64,000 nucleotides of DNA from the NCBI GenBank assembly GCA_003349885.1, contig QFXC01000013.1, positions 682,001 to 746,000 on the forward strand. Direction: 5' to 3'. This document shows, in pieces, positions 54,251-63,277 of this stretch (its first letter is position 1; every line of letters begins with the position of its first letter). The position numbers and the translations under genes are program-made. The notes under the pieces were generated by a model. It searched no databases. It was not told where the DNA came from and saw only the letters and a program-made list of their open reading frames with translations. The stretch comes from an endosymbiont of Galathealinum brachiosum (lineage in GTDB: Bacteria; Pseudomonadota; Gammaproteobacteria; SZUA-229).

Positions 54251-56109
54251 TTACTGATATTTCCTTTCTTATTGCGTTCCCATTCATCAATAACCTTACG
54301 TGCAATAGGAGCTGCCACACTACTACCATGACTACCATTTTCAGCAATCACCGCCACGGCAATTTCTGGATTTTTATAAGGAGCAAAAGCAATAAATAAG
54401 GCGTGGTCACGTAATTTTTTGGCAATTGTTTCTTCGTCATACTCTGCATCCTGTGCAATACCAAATACCTGTGCTGTACCTGTTTTTCCTGCAATTTTGT
54501 AATTCAGCCCATAACCCGAGCTTCTCGCTGTTCCTCTTACACTATGAACCACACTTACCATACCTTTTATAGCGTGCCGCCAGTTACTTTCACGCTTAAG
54601 TTTAACCGGCTCCTTTGCGGCCCAGTTAATTACCACTTTCTCCTCATTACCCGGCTCACCGATCTTCTTTAACAGATGAGGTGGATGCACCTCACCACGC
54701 ATACCAAGAATAGAGGTTGCACTTGCCAGCTGTAACGGTGTAGCTAACATATAACCCTGTCCTATTCCCGTTATAAGCGTTTCTCCCGGAAACCAGATTT
54801 TATTCTTTACACGTTTTTTCCACTCTCTTGATGGCAACAACCCCGAGCGCTCCCCGAGTAAGTCAACACCGGTTTTCTCACCAAAGCCAAACGGTTGTAA
54901 AAAATCATGAATACGATTAATACCCATACGATAAGCCAGCTCATAATAATAAACATCACAGGACTGCTCGATTGATTTATTCAAATCAACAAGACCATGC
55001 CCTTTCTTTTTCCAGTCTCGATACTTACGATCGTCATTAGGTAACAGGTAATGCCCTTTGCAATCAATAGTCTCCTTATGCCCTATTGATCTGCTCTCCA
55101 GACCACCCAGGCCTACAAAAGCTTTTACAGTTGATCCCGGAGGGTACTGTCCCTTAATTGATCGATTAAATAAAGGCCGGTCAGGCGAGTCACGTAATCG
55201 TTTGTAATCTTTGTGACTAATTCCATGAACAAATAAATTGGGGTCAAACGATGGCAAACTAACCATCGCCAGTATTTCGCCTGTATGCGGCTTCATTACC
55301 ACTACTGATCCATTAAAACCTTCTAGCGCTTTCTCCGCCACTTTCTGTATGCGTGCATCAAGCGTCAGCCATAAATTATTACCCGGTAACGGGGGTATTT
55401 TATCCAGTACGCGCAACTCACGCCCCTGAACATTAACCTCTATATTTTCATAACCAACCAATCCGTGAAGCTGATCTTCATAATAACGCTCAAGCCCGTT
55501 CTTCCCGATATGAGTTGTACCTTTATAATTTGTTTCATCAACACGCTTTAATTCTTTTTCATCAATACGCCCTACATACCCCACCACATGAGCCATGCTT
55601 TTTGCCAGCGGATAGTAACGCCCCAGCCGAGCATTAACTTCCACACCGGGAAACCGATGCCTGTTCACCGCCAGCCTGGCGACTTCTTCTTCAGATAACT
55701 TGGTTCGCAACGGAATCGCTTCAAATTTTCGACTACGCTTTAGCAACCGATCAAAACGTTTCAAAACATCTTCATCCAGCGCAACAATCCGCCCCAGCTC
55801 AAACAATGTTTCCCGCATATTTTTAATTTGTTCGGGAATAAGCTCTAACTGATATGAGGGTCTGTTTTCAGCCAGAACCACACCATTACGGTCATAAATC
55901 AACCCCCGGTTAGGCACTAATGGAGTAAGGCGTACGCGGTTATTTTCTGACAGTGATGAAAAATGACTAAACTCAAAAAATTGCAAATAAACCAGACGAG
56001 ACAACAGCACCAGCAATAACAGCACACTAAATATCGCAGCCACCAGTGCTCGCCGCTTAAATAGCAGTGCTTCTAGCGTATGGTTTTTAATTACTGCACG
56101 ACGAGACAT
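54247..56109 (-). CDS. mrdA: Penicillin-binding protein 2
   Basis: The 620-residue class B PBP has a short cytoplasmic start, one membrane segment (about 20-44), a pedestal domain and a transpeptidase domain. The motifs are STVK (in YPPGSTVKAF), SCD (in IEQSCDVYYYE) and KTGTAQV. A zinc-like or stabilising loop DCKGHYLLPNDDRKYRDWKKKGHG lies between the first two (only its position is given as meaningful). It cross-links the lateral wall with RodA as partner. It overlaps rodA by 4 bases. Upstream neighbours rlmH/rsfS are not present here; ppa lies there instead. Confidence 0.97.
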   Translation of the reverse strand: MSRRAVIKNHTLEALLFKRRALVAAIFSVLLLLVLLSRLVYLQFFEFSHFSSLSENNRVRLTPLVPNRGLIYDRNGVVLAENRPSYQLELIPEQIKNMRETLFELGRIVALDEDVLKRFDRLLKRSRKFEAIPLRTKLSEEEVARLAVNRHRFPGVEVNARLGRYYPLAKSMAHVVGYVGRIDEKELKRVDETNYKGTTHIGKNGLERYYEDQLHGLVGYENIEVNVQGRELRVLDKIPPLPGNNLWLTLDARIQKVAEKALEGFNGSVVVMKPHTGEILAMVSLPSFDPNLFVHGISHKDYKRLRDSPDRPLFNRSIKGQYPPGSTVKAFVGLGGLESRSIGHKETIDCKGHYLLPNDDRKYRDWKKKGHGLVDLNKSIEQSCDVYYYELAYRMGINRIHDFLQPFGFGEKTGVDLLGERSGLLPSREWKKRVKNKIWFPGETLITGIGQGYMLATPLQLASATSILGMRGEVHPPHLLKKIGEPGNEEKVVINWAAKEPVKLKRESNWRHAIKGMVSVVHSVRGTARSSGYGLNYKIAGKTGTAQVFGIAQDAEYDEETIAKKLRDHALFIAFAPYKNPEIAVAVIAENGSHGSSVAAPIARKVIDEWERNKKGNISK

Positions 56110-56201
56110 TTAGTAAACTACAAAGCCTTTATGTTCATATTAAGAACATGGAATAACGTTTATCTTTTTGAATACTATTCATACTGGAGAAATACAAATA
56201 G

Positions 56202-56738
56202 TTAACCCAGTGTACGATTATAACGATTAATACTACCAAGAATTTCTTCATGGGCACGATCTGTACCGACCCAGCTCTCAACTTTTACCCACTTTCCTGA
56301 TTCCAGTGCTTTATATTGCTCAAAAAAATGCGTGATCTGGCCTAACATATCATCATGTAAATCCTGAGGTGACTCCACATCATCATACAGTTTAGTCAGC
56401 TGCTTAACGGGAACCGCAAGTATTTTATGATCTTCACCTGCTTCATCCACCATTTCCAGCATGCCAATAGGTCGACAACGAATAACCGAACCAGAGATAA
56501 GAGGCACAGGTGTTACCACTAGAACATCAACCGGATCACCATCTTCGGAAAGCGTATGGGGAAGGAACCCGTAATTACACGGATAAAACATGGCCGTTCC
56601 CATAAACCGGTCAACCGTCAGCGTTCCACTGTCCTTATCAACTTCATACTTTACCGGCGGTCCATGAGCCGGTATCTCAATAACAACATTAATATCACGG
56701 GGTACATCTTCACCTAATGGGAGATTATCAAGATTCAT
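56202..56738 (-). CDS. ppa: Inorganic pyrophosphatase
   Basis: The 178-residue family I pyrophosphatase (E. coli 176) hydrolyses pyrophosphate to phosphate. It contains the metal-binding signature DGDPVDVLV, preceded by [12 protein letters not shown] and followed by [13 protein letters not shown]. The gene is divergent from adk, with 190 bases between the starts. It appears to be a single-gene unit. Confidence 0.96.
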   Translation of the reverse strand: MNLDNLPLGEDVPRDINVVIEIPAHGPPVKYEVDKDSGTLTVDRFMGTAMFYPCNYGFLPHTLSEDGDPVDVLVVTPVPLISGSVIRCRPIGMLEMVDEAGEDHKILAVPVKQLTKLYDDVESPQDLHDDMLGQITHFFEQYKALESGKWVKVESWVGTDRAHEEILGSINRYNRTLG

Positions 56739-56928
56739 ATGATTCTTACCTTATGATTGCAACTCATGAGAGTTTTTTCAGAATTATTTCTGATAATTTT
56801 GGATTATATCAAGAAGCAGCACCAGAGAATACTCGACATCTTCTGCGCATTGATTACAATCCCTTGACTATTAAGCCATTAATCTAGAAAAATCCTGAAC
56901 AACCTGTAACAGGGGGGAGAAAAAGGAT

Positions 56929-58128
56929 ATGAGACTCGTACTACTAGGGGCACCCGGCTCCGGTAAAGGCACACAAGCCAAATTATTAGTTGATAAATTA
57001 AATATTCCACAAATATCAACCGGTGATTTACTACGCGCAGCTGTAGAAGCACAAACGCCACTAGGCAGACAGGCCAAGACCATTATGGATGCAGGCCAAC
57101 TCGTTCCTAATGATCTGGTACTGGGCATGATTCGAGAACGCCTGAATAGCCCTGATGCTATGAACGGATTCATTCTGGATGGTTTCCCCCGTAATCTGGA
57201 ACAGGCTCAGGAACTAGACCAATTACTGACAGGCATGTCCATGCCAATTCAGAAGTCTATTTTAATTGACGTAGATTTCGATATTCTTATGCAACGACTC
57301 ACCGGACGATTAACCTGTGAAGACTGTGGCGAAGTATTTAATACCTTCACTAACCCACCGGCACTTGATGAAGAATGCGATAAGTGCGGAGGCAAATTAC
57401 ATCACCGCTCTGACGATAATGAAGAAACTATTGGTAAACGCTTACGGGTGTACGAGACACAGACCCAACCCGTTGCTGATTTTTATAAGAATCAGGGCAA
57501 ACTATCTGTAGTAGAAGGTAAAGGCGATATTAAAGATATCTTTGCCGACATGCAGAAAGCTTTAATCAGCGCTCGCCCTGCAACCGGTTTAAATTCAACG
57601 GCAACAGCTGAGCCAGTAAAAGCGCCAGAAGCAAGGCCGGCTCCGACTGAAATCCCAGTAACTGAAAAGCCGACACCGATGGAAACCCCCATAGCTGAAA
57701 AACCGGTGATTGAACCAGTTAAGACAATTGAGCCTACACCTGCTCCAGCTTCCACGAAAAAACCGGTTATCCTTAAGAAGACCAAACCAGCAGCCGGGAA
57801 AAAGACAAAAGTCAAAAAAGCAGTTACGAAGAAAGCACCTGTTAAAAAGGCTACAAAGAAAGCGGCTTCAGGCAAATCGGCGATTAAAAAGAAGAGCGCT
57901 GCAAAGAAAAAGCCGATTATTAAAAAGAAACAGAGCAAACCCGTAAGTGACCAGGACCTACTTAAGCAATTAAAAGCAGAGCTGAAATTAGTAAATGCTG
58001 AAATTACTTTAACTGAAAAACGGAACAAGACACTTACCAGCATTGAACTGAATAAGGACTTGATTCGTAAGCAATTTTCAGAAAAACTTCAAAGAGATAT
58101 GAAGAAAGCCCTGAAAAAAATCAAATAA
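56929..58128 (+). CDS. adk: Adenylate kinase with long lysine-rich C-terminal extension
   Basis: Residues 1-215 are a complete adenylate kinase (P-loop GAPGSGKGT, STGDLLRAAV, DGFPRNLEQA). The lid carries four cysteines (130, 133, 150, 153), which implies a zinc-binding lid like that of Gram-positive enzymes. Then follow a Pro/Glu/Thr-rich linker (about 216-276), a Lys/Ala-rich, histone H1-like stretch (about 277-337) and a helical, basic C-terminus (340-399). Normal enzymes are about 215 residues, so the gene is nearly twice the usual length. The frame is open and continuous, with strong codon usage. The tail might bind nucleic acids or polyphosphate; that is a guess. AGGGGGGAG lies before the ATG. 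Confidence 0.93.
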   Translation: MRLVLLGAPGSGKGTQAKLLVDKLNIPQISTGDLLRAAVEAQTPLGRQAKTIMDAGQLVPNDLVLGMIRERLNSPDAMNGFILDGFPRNLEQAQELDQLLTGMSMPIQKSILIDVDFDILMQRLTGRLTCEDCGEVFNTFTNPPALDEECDKCGGKLHHRSDDNEETIGKRLRVYETQTQPVADFYKNQGKLSVVEGKGDIKDIFADMQKALISARPATGLNSTATAEPVKAPEARPAPTEIPVTEKPTPMETPIAEKPVIEPVKTIEPTPAPASTKKPVILKKTKPAAGKKTKVKKAVTKKAPVKKATKKAASGKSAIKKKSAAKKKPIIKKKQSKPVSDQDLLKQLKAELKLVNAEITLTEKRNKTLTSIELNKDLIRKQFSEKLQRDMKKALKKIK

Positions 58129-58152
58129 TTTGACCACTTAACCTGCAAACTA

Positions 58153-58186
58153 GACAAAGGCCGCCCGCTATTAGCGGTCTTTGCCT
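58153..58186 (+). terminator. Hairpin after adk
   Basis: CAAAGGCCGC (58155-58164) pairs with GCGGTCTTTG (58174-58183), with one G-T pair, 27 bases after the adk stop. The T run is short and lies within the second arm. It is probably the adk terminator. Confidence 0.6.
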
Positions 58187-58609
58187 TAGTGTAAATATAT
58201 TCGACAAGCCACTTATTCATATCTTGTTGTTTTTTATTAAAAAAAACAACTTTAAATCACTGCCTCAGATAAGTGTAAACTAATTCGTCACATGAGGGAT
58301 TACGCATAACCAATTGTTTTTTATGAATTTTATTTAAAGCGCCCTTGAGGTGCACACACAATTATTTACACTAAATATTTAGCAATTTCATCATGTTTTT
58401 ATAACTTATTGTTTCCTAAACGTTTATCCAAAGTGGAATACTCTATGCTTTAGCTAACCCTTACCTGCATCATACCGAGCCATTCATTTGGGTGAGCAGT
58501 TAAAATGATAAAAAAACATGGAAGATACGACTCACAGACTAAACTATGAGCGATATTTGCAAACGGAGCCACGCAATTTTAAGTTTAACTTTGTTAATGG
58601 ACGTTTATT
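58187..58609. other. AT-rich gene-free interval upstream of the Sel1-like gene
   Basis: No gene is supported in these 420 bases. A perfect inverted repeat GTTGTTTTTT/AAAAAACAAC lies at about 58225-58248. The leader near 58540-58590 contains GCAAACGGAGCCACGC, which slightly recalls conserved bits of c-di-GMP riboswitches but not in the right order. I do not assign a function. Confidence 0.45.
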
Positions 58610-59104
58610 ATGTGGTCAAATACTATACCCGCATCAGGAAGAATGCTGTGCCTGATATTTGCTCTAAGCCCCCTCTGTGTCAACGCTGAAATAACAACAC
58701 ACACAACAGCATTAAACACATCATCTGTTATTAACCAGTCGAACCCGCTAATGGTTTACCAGCAGGCTCTGGATTATTTACTGGGCCGAAATGGTGCCGT
58801 AAAATCAGCCGAAAAAGCAGCCGGCCTGTTTAAAACACTAGCCGAACAAAACTGGAGCTCAGCTCAGCATATGTTAGGAAACATGTATTTACGCGGCAAA
58901 GGTGTGGAAAAAAATGATTTACTTGCATACAAATGGTTAAGCCTGGCCTCAAAAAACAATTTACAACTAGCTAAAGCTATTCACAACAAACGTCGTCAAT
59001 TATACGAAAACCTACAAAATAACCTTTCCTTACAGTCACTCAACAAGGTCGAGACATGGATTACCGAATGGGAACCCACTAAAACCAGAACACAGTTAAA
59101 CTAA
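58610..59104 (+). CDS. Exported Sel1-like repeat protein
   Basis: The 164-residue protein has a signal peptide (about 1-26, ending VNA) and one clear Sel1/SLR repeat (about 78-115, AQHMLGNMYLRGKGVEKNDLLAYKWLSLAS), preceded by a second, weaker one. Sel1-type repeats mediate protein binding, often at the cell envelope or in signalling. The partner is unknown. The gene has a long upstream region, so it probably has its own promoter. Confidence 0.8.
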   Translation: MWSNTIPASGRMLCLIFALSPLCVNAEITTHTTALNTSSVINQSNPLMVYQQALDYLLGRNGAVKSAEKAAGLFKTLAEQNWSSAQHMLGNMYLRGKGVEKNDLLAYKWLSLASKNNLQLAKAIHNKRRQLYENLQNNLSLQSLNKVETWITEWEPTKTRTQLN

Positions 59105-59124
59105 AAAGACTGCACTTCGTAACG

Positions 59125-59154
59125 AAAAAGACACCCTCTCAGGGTGTCTTTTTT
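59125..59154. terminator. Bidirectional terminator between the Sel1-like and thioredoxin genes
   Basis: AAAGACACCCT (59127-59137) and AGGGTGTCTTT (59141-59151) form a perfect 11-bp stem with a CTC loop. Ts follow on the plus strand and A-rich sequence on the other side gives Ts on the minus strand. It lies between convergent genes. Confidence 0.9.
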
Positions 59155-59187
59155 ATCAATATCTTTCCACCACATCACTGATGTGAT

Positions 59188-59565
59188 TTATGCATCTTTC
59201 TCAGCTTCAGCTGCAGCTGCAATATCAGCCTTTACTTTTTCCATATCCAGCTCTTTCACCTGCTGTATAACCTGCTCAAGACCCGCCGCAGGTAACATAC
59301 CCGCCTCAGAAAAGAGCACTATCTGCTCACGAAAAATCATCAATGTTGGAATTGAGCGTATCTGAAAATGGGCCGCAATCCCCTGCTGATCTTCAGTATT
59401 CACCTTGGCAAACACAATATCAGGATGCTTTTCTGAGACCTCTTCATAAATAGGACCAAAAGACTTACAGGGACCACACCATGGCGCCCAAAAATCGATA
59501 ATAACAATATCATTATCAACTACAGTTTTTTCCAGCGATTCTTCGTTTAACTCAACAGTTGCCAC
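59188..59565 (-). CDS. Thioredoxin
   Basis: This 125-residue thioredoxin has the active site WCGPC (Cys30 and Cys33) and the cis-proline segment SIPTLMIF. It lacks a signal peptide, so it is cytoplasmic. It is about 17 residues longer than TrxA because of an Ala/Glu/Lys-rich C-terminal helix (KVKADIAAAAEAEKDA). It could be a second thioredoxin and not the main TrxA, which I cannot decide. Its own promoter region lies between it and the carbohydrate kinase gene. Confidence 0.9.
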   Translation of the reverse strand: MATVELNEESLEKTVVDNDIVIIDFWAPWCGPCKSFGPIYEEVSEKHPDIVFAKVNTEDQQGIAAHFQIRSIPTLMIFREQIVLFSEAGMLPAAGLEQVIQQVKELDMEKVKADIAAAAEAEKDA

Positions 59566-59758
59566 AGGTTTATCTCCGATAGATAGTGAGGGACAGATGG
59601 ATCCTGCAGCAGTATCTACCGACCGGACCCTATAATTTTATTTTCTAAATATTAACATTAACTTATATTGAGATCGAGCTAGATTATTCAAGGTTATTCA
59701 TGTTTTTTAAGCAAATATAATCTTTAATTAGAAGTACAGCTCCTTTATAAGCAACCAT

Positions 59759-61228
59759 ATGCCAACACAAACCTGCCATAATCCGAATTTAACACTCGTC
59801 ATAGATCAGGGATCACATGCAAGCCGCATCGTATTATTCTCTGAAACAGGTGAGCTGATCTACCTGAAATCTATCCGTATTTCTACTCACTCTACAAAAG
59901 AATCCATTCATCACAATATTTATGAGCACGATGCAAACGAAATACTGCTATCTATTCAGACTTTACTAGAAAACATCCCTTCAGAGTTAAGCCACAATAT
60001 TACATGCTGCGGTTTGTGCACACAACGCTCAACGATTGTTGCCTGGCATAAAACAAGTGGTGAGACACTATCACCGGCAATAAGCTGGAGAGACACACGC
60101 TGCCAGCCATTAATAGACAAACTCACGCCGTCCGCGAATGAAATCAGGAAAATATCCGGCTTGCCATTATCAGCTCATTATTCAGCAGGAAAAATGAGCT
60201 GGTTATTAAACAACAATAAAACAGTTAAAAGCGCATGTGATAACAGTCAACTCTGTATCTCTCCTCTTGCCAGCTACCTGATATTTCACCTACTCAAAGA
60301 AAAAACCATAAAAATTGATCACAGCAATGCTCAACGCTGCCAGCTATTCGACATTCAGAAACTGAGCTGGTCTGATAAATTATTATCGCTCTATAAAATT
60401 GAAAAAAACATCCTCCCGAAATGTGTACCCGTCATTTATAACTATGGTGAGCTTAAATTCAATAATATTCCATTAACTACCGTATGCGGTGACCAGAATG
60501 CTGTTTTATACGCATACCCTGCTTTGCCTGAAAGCACAGCCCTGATCAACATAGGTACAGGCGCATTTATATTATCAACATCTTCCGAGTCTCATACAAA
60601 TTCGCCCAGATTACTACACACTATCGCTAGCAGTGACACCGAAAAGGCCAACTACATTACAGAGGGTACCGTTAATGGCGCGGGGTCGGCAATTAGCTGG
60701 GCTCAAAAAAAATACCCCTGTGAAGACGTTTTTACTCAACTCCCTGACTGGTTGGAAAAGGTTAAATCTCCACCTGTTTTTATTAACAGCATCTCTAATT
60801 TAGGGTCTCCATGGTGGTGCAATGCAGGCGAACCGGCTTTTATCGGAAAACATAAAGCTCAGCAAGCTGAACGTTATGTCGCCATTATAGAAAGCATCCT
60901 GTTTCTAATACAAAGCAACCTTCAATGTTTAACCATAACGCCAGACAGCCTTTTTATTAGCGGAGGTTTATCTCAGCTCGATACCTTATGTCAGAAACTT
61001 GCAACCCTGGCAGGGATAAAGGTTTACCGATTTACCAACACAGAGGCAACAGCAAGAGGATGCGCATGGCTTGCCAATCAGCTATTAGAAAACAATAACT
61101 TAAGCTGGAAAACGCTGGAATTTTCTGAATATTTTTACCCGGAGAAAAAAACGCCTGAAGACAGTGAAATAGGTGACAGATACGAGCAGTTTGTCGGAGA
61201 GTTAAACAAGCGCTGCAACAGTGACTAA
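59759..61228 (+). CDS. FGGY-family carbohydrate kinase, glycerol kinase-like
   Basis: The 489-residue protein has the FGGY fold with DQGSHASRIVLF near the N-terminus (DQGTTSSR in glycerol kinase), GLCTQRSTIVAWHKTSG and SWRDTRCQP, and a late SGGLSQLDTLC motif. It is quite divergent from GlpK, so glycerol is a guess from the two genes after it. It begins the kinase-phosphodiesterase-dehydrogenase trio, with gaps of 39 and 55 bases. No GlpF gene is present here. Confidence 0.78.
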   Translation: MPTQTCHNPNLTLVIDQGSHASRIVLFSETGELIYLKSIRISTHSTKESIHHNIYEHDANEILLSIQTLLENIPSELSHNITCCGLCTQRSTIVAWHKTSGETLSPAISWRDTRCQPLIDKLTPSANEIRKISGLPLSAHYSAGKMSWLLNNNKTVKSACDNSQLCISPLASYLIFHLLKEKTIKIDHSNAQRCQLFDIQKLSWSDKLLSLYKIEKNILPKCVPVIYNYGELKFNNIPLTTVCGDQNAVLYAYPALPESTALINIGTGAFILSTSSESHTNSPRLLHTIASSDTEKANYITEGTVNGAGSAISWAQKKYPCEDVFTQLPDWLEKVKSPPVFINSISNLGSPWWCNAGEPAFIGKHKAQQAERYVAIIESILFLIQSNLQCLTITPDSLFISGGLSQLDTLCQKLATLAGIKVYRFTNTEATARGCAWLANQLLENNNLSWKTLEFSEYFYPEKKTPEDSEIGDRYEQFVGELNKRCNSD

Positions 61229-61267
61229 ACTTAAGATAAACAGACATGAATTATATTGGGTTTTAAC

Positions 61268-62032
61268 ATGGCAATACCACACCTTGTTGCACACCGCGGC
61301 CTTATGGAGACATACCCTGAAAACACACTGGTTTCACTGGAATCAGCTTTACTAAGTGGTGCCGACTATATTGAGTTTGACGTTCAGTGCACCGCAGATG
61401 GACAACTGGTTGTATTTCACGACACCGAGTTATTACGCACTACCGGGATAAAGGGGAATCTTTTCGAAATGAGCTATGAAGAACTGAAAAATATTCGAGC
61501 TCATGAACCGGAACGATTTTCACTCGCTTTTTTCAACCAACATATTCCGCTATTAAGTGATGTTGTGCAGCTATTACAACGCTACCCTCGTGCAACTGCA
61601 TTTGTGGAAATAAAAGAAGAAACGTTAGAACAATATGGTACCAGTCAGGTTATGCCTGATCTTTTAAAAATACTGGATATTATTCACTCCCAATGCGTCA
61701 TTATTTCATATGATGAAAGCGCTATTGAATACACAAAAAATAACAGTGATTTCCTAACTGGCTGGGTATTACATGATTATGATGACGCCAATCATGTCAT
61801 TGCAAAAAGATTAAAACCTGACTATCTAATTGCAAATCATCGAAAAATACCAAAAAACACAGACCCATGGCCTGGCAGTTGGCACTGGATGGTTTATGAT
61901 ATTACCGACCCTGAACTGGCATTACATTATGCTAGCCATAACATCCCTCTGATTGAAACACGAGATATCAGCAGCATGTTAGAACATCCGATACTTGCAT
62001 TGAATTTATCAAACAATCTGGCGAATAATTAA
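61268..62032 (+). CDS. ugpQ: Glycerophosphodiester phosphodiesterase
   Basis: The protein (254 residues from the ATG at 61268) is a GDPD-type TIM barrel. It has HRG (9-11), PENT (17-20), EFDVQCTADGQLVVFHD and FVEIKEE. These residues bind the metal and the phosphodiester. It lacks a signal peptide, so it acts in the cytoplasm like UgpQ, releasing glycerol-3-phosphate from headgroup diesters. A TTG at 61256 would add four residues and is less likely. Confidence 0.9.
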   Translation: MAIPHLVAHRGLMETYPENTLVSLESALLSGADYIEFDVQCTADGQLVVFHDTELLRTTGIKGNLFEMSYEELKNIRAHEPERFSLAFFNQHIPLLSDVVQLLQRYPRATAFVEIKEETLEQYGTSQVMPDLLKILDIIHSQCVIISYDESAIEYTKNNSDFLTGWVLHDYDDANHVIAKRLKPDYLIANHRKIPKNTDPWPGSWHWMVYDITDPELALHYASHNIPLIETRDISSMLEHPILALNLSNNLANN

Positions 62033-62087
62033 TTGCATTTTTATACACCGGACATTTTCTTGATAATATTAAGTTATTTTTAACATA

Positions 62088-63254
62088 ATGCCCGAAACCC
62101 CATACTACGATATTGTTATAATAGGTGCAGGAATACAGGGCTCTGGCGTAGCTCAGGCAGCGGCAGCCAGTGGTTATAAAACACTGGTTATAGAAAAGTT
62201 ACCGCAAGCCGGTCTTTGCACGTCAAGCAAATCAAGCAAACTAATCCATGGAGGCCTTAGATACCTTGAAAGCGGTCAATTTAAGCTGGTTAGAGAGTGC
62301 CTCCAGGAAAGAAAAATTCTATTAAAAAATGCGCCACAACTGGTAAAACTAATACCATTTTATATTCCCGTTTATTCTCATAGCATCCGTCCTGCCTGGT
62401 TAATCTGGATCGGCTTACTAATTTATTCTTTATTTAGTTTAAAAACCTTTTCTATTGTGAAAAAAAAGGATCAGCATTACCTTGATGGATTAAAACTGAA
62501 GAACATTAAAACCATCTTCAAATATTACGATGCACAAACCGATGATAAAAGACTAACTCAGGCAGTTATAACGTCTGCAAAAAACATGGGGGCCGACGTC
62601 TTGTATGACACTGATTTCATTAAGTCATACGCTGAAGAAAGCATTCACAATGTAAGCTACAAATCAAACAGACAATATCACAATATTAAATGCCGATGTC
62701 TGATTAACTGCACTGGCCCCTGGGTAGACTCGACGCAAGACAAGATTTCACCCCCATTAAAACTTCCTGATACTGAGCTAGTGGCAGGCACGCATATTAT
62801 CATCAATCGTCCAATCAAACAGGGTGCATACTATATAGAAGCCGCAGATAAAAGAGCTGTTTTTGTTATGCCATGGAAAGACTCTCAAACACTTATTGGG
62901 ACAACAGAAAGGACACATACAGACGACGCAGACAACTTAATGCCAACTGAAAATGAAGTATTTTATTTACTTGAAACTTACAATCACTACTTTAACGAAA
63001 AGTTAACACTCAACGACATTACTCAATCTTTTTCAGGCTTAAGAGTGCTACCCGTCAGTAACACCGCATCATTTAACAAATCAAGAGAAAGCTTAATTAT
63101 TCATAATTCAAAAACGCCTGCCCTGATCACTCTGGTTGGCGGAAAACTGACGGCCTATCGCGCAAGCTCTGAAGAGGTAATATTAAAAATAAAAAAACTT
63201 TTAGGGGATTCGAAAAATAAAAAACATTACGACACGAAAAACATTAAGCTATAG
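62088..63254 (+). CDS. glpD: FAD-dependent glycerol-3-phosphate dehydrogenase, short form
   Basis: The 388-residue protein has an N-terminal FAD-binding GAGIQGSG motif (13-20). It then has the GlpD signature SSKLIHGGLRYLESGQFKLVRECLQER and a middle domain with HIIINRPI. A normal GlpD has about 500 residues; this one ends near GGKLTAYR and so lacks the C-terminal helical cap. The stop is followed by a normal intergenic region, so it looks like a natural short form, not a truncation by frameshift. It would pass electrons from glycerol-3-phosphate to quinone, completing the trio. Confidence 0.85.
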   Translation: MPETPYYDIVIIGAGIQGSGVAQAAAASGYKTLVIEKLPQAGLCTSSKSSKLIHGGLRYLESGQFKLVRECLQERKILLKNAPQLVKLIPFYIPVYSHSIRPAWLIWIGLLIYSLFSLKTFSIVKKKDQHYLDGLKLKNIKTIFKYYDAQTDDKRLTQAVITSAKNMGADVLYDTDFIKSYAEESIHNVSYKSNRQYHNIKCRCLINCTGPWVDSTQDKISPPLKLPDTELVAGTHIIINRPIKQGAYYIEAADKRAVFVMPWKDSQTLIGTTERTHTDDADNLMPTENEVFYLLETYNHYFNEKLTLNDITQSFSGLRVLPVSNTASFNKSRESLIIHNSKTPALITLVGGKLTAYRASSEEVILKIKKLLGDSKNKKHYDTKNIKL

Positions 63255-63277
63255 GGGGTTAAATATATTTAATTTCT

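Noticed and set aside
57492-58043. Open frame of 183 codons on the minus strand opposite the adk tail
   Set aside because: It is the shadow of the repetitive Lys/Ala/Pro codons of the adk extension. It is Phe/Gly/Ala-rich and has no ribosome site or homology that I recognise.
58540-58600. Possible c-di-GMP (GEMM) riboswitch upstream of the Sel1-like gene
   Set aside because: Fragments GCAAAC and CACGC occur, but not in the order or spacing of the GEMM core.
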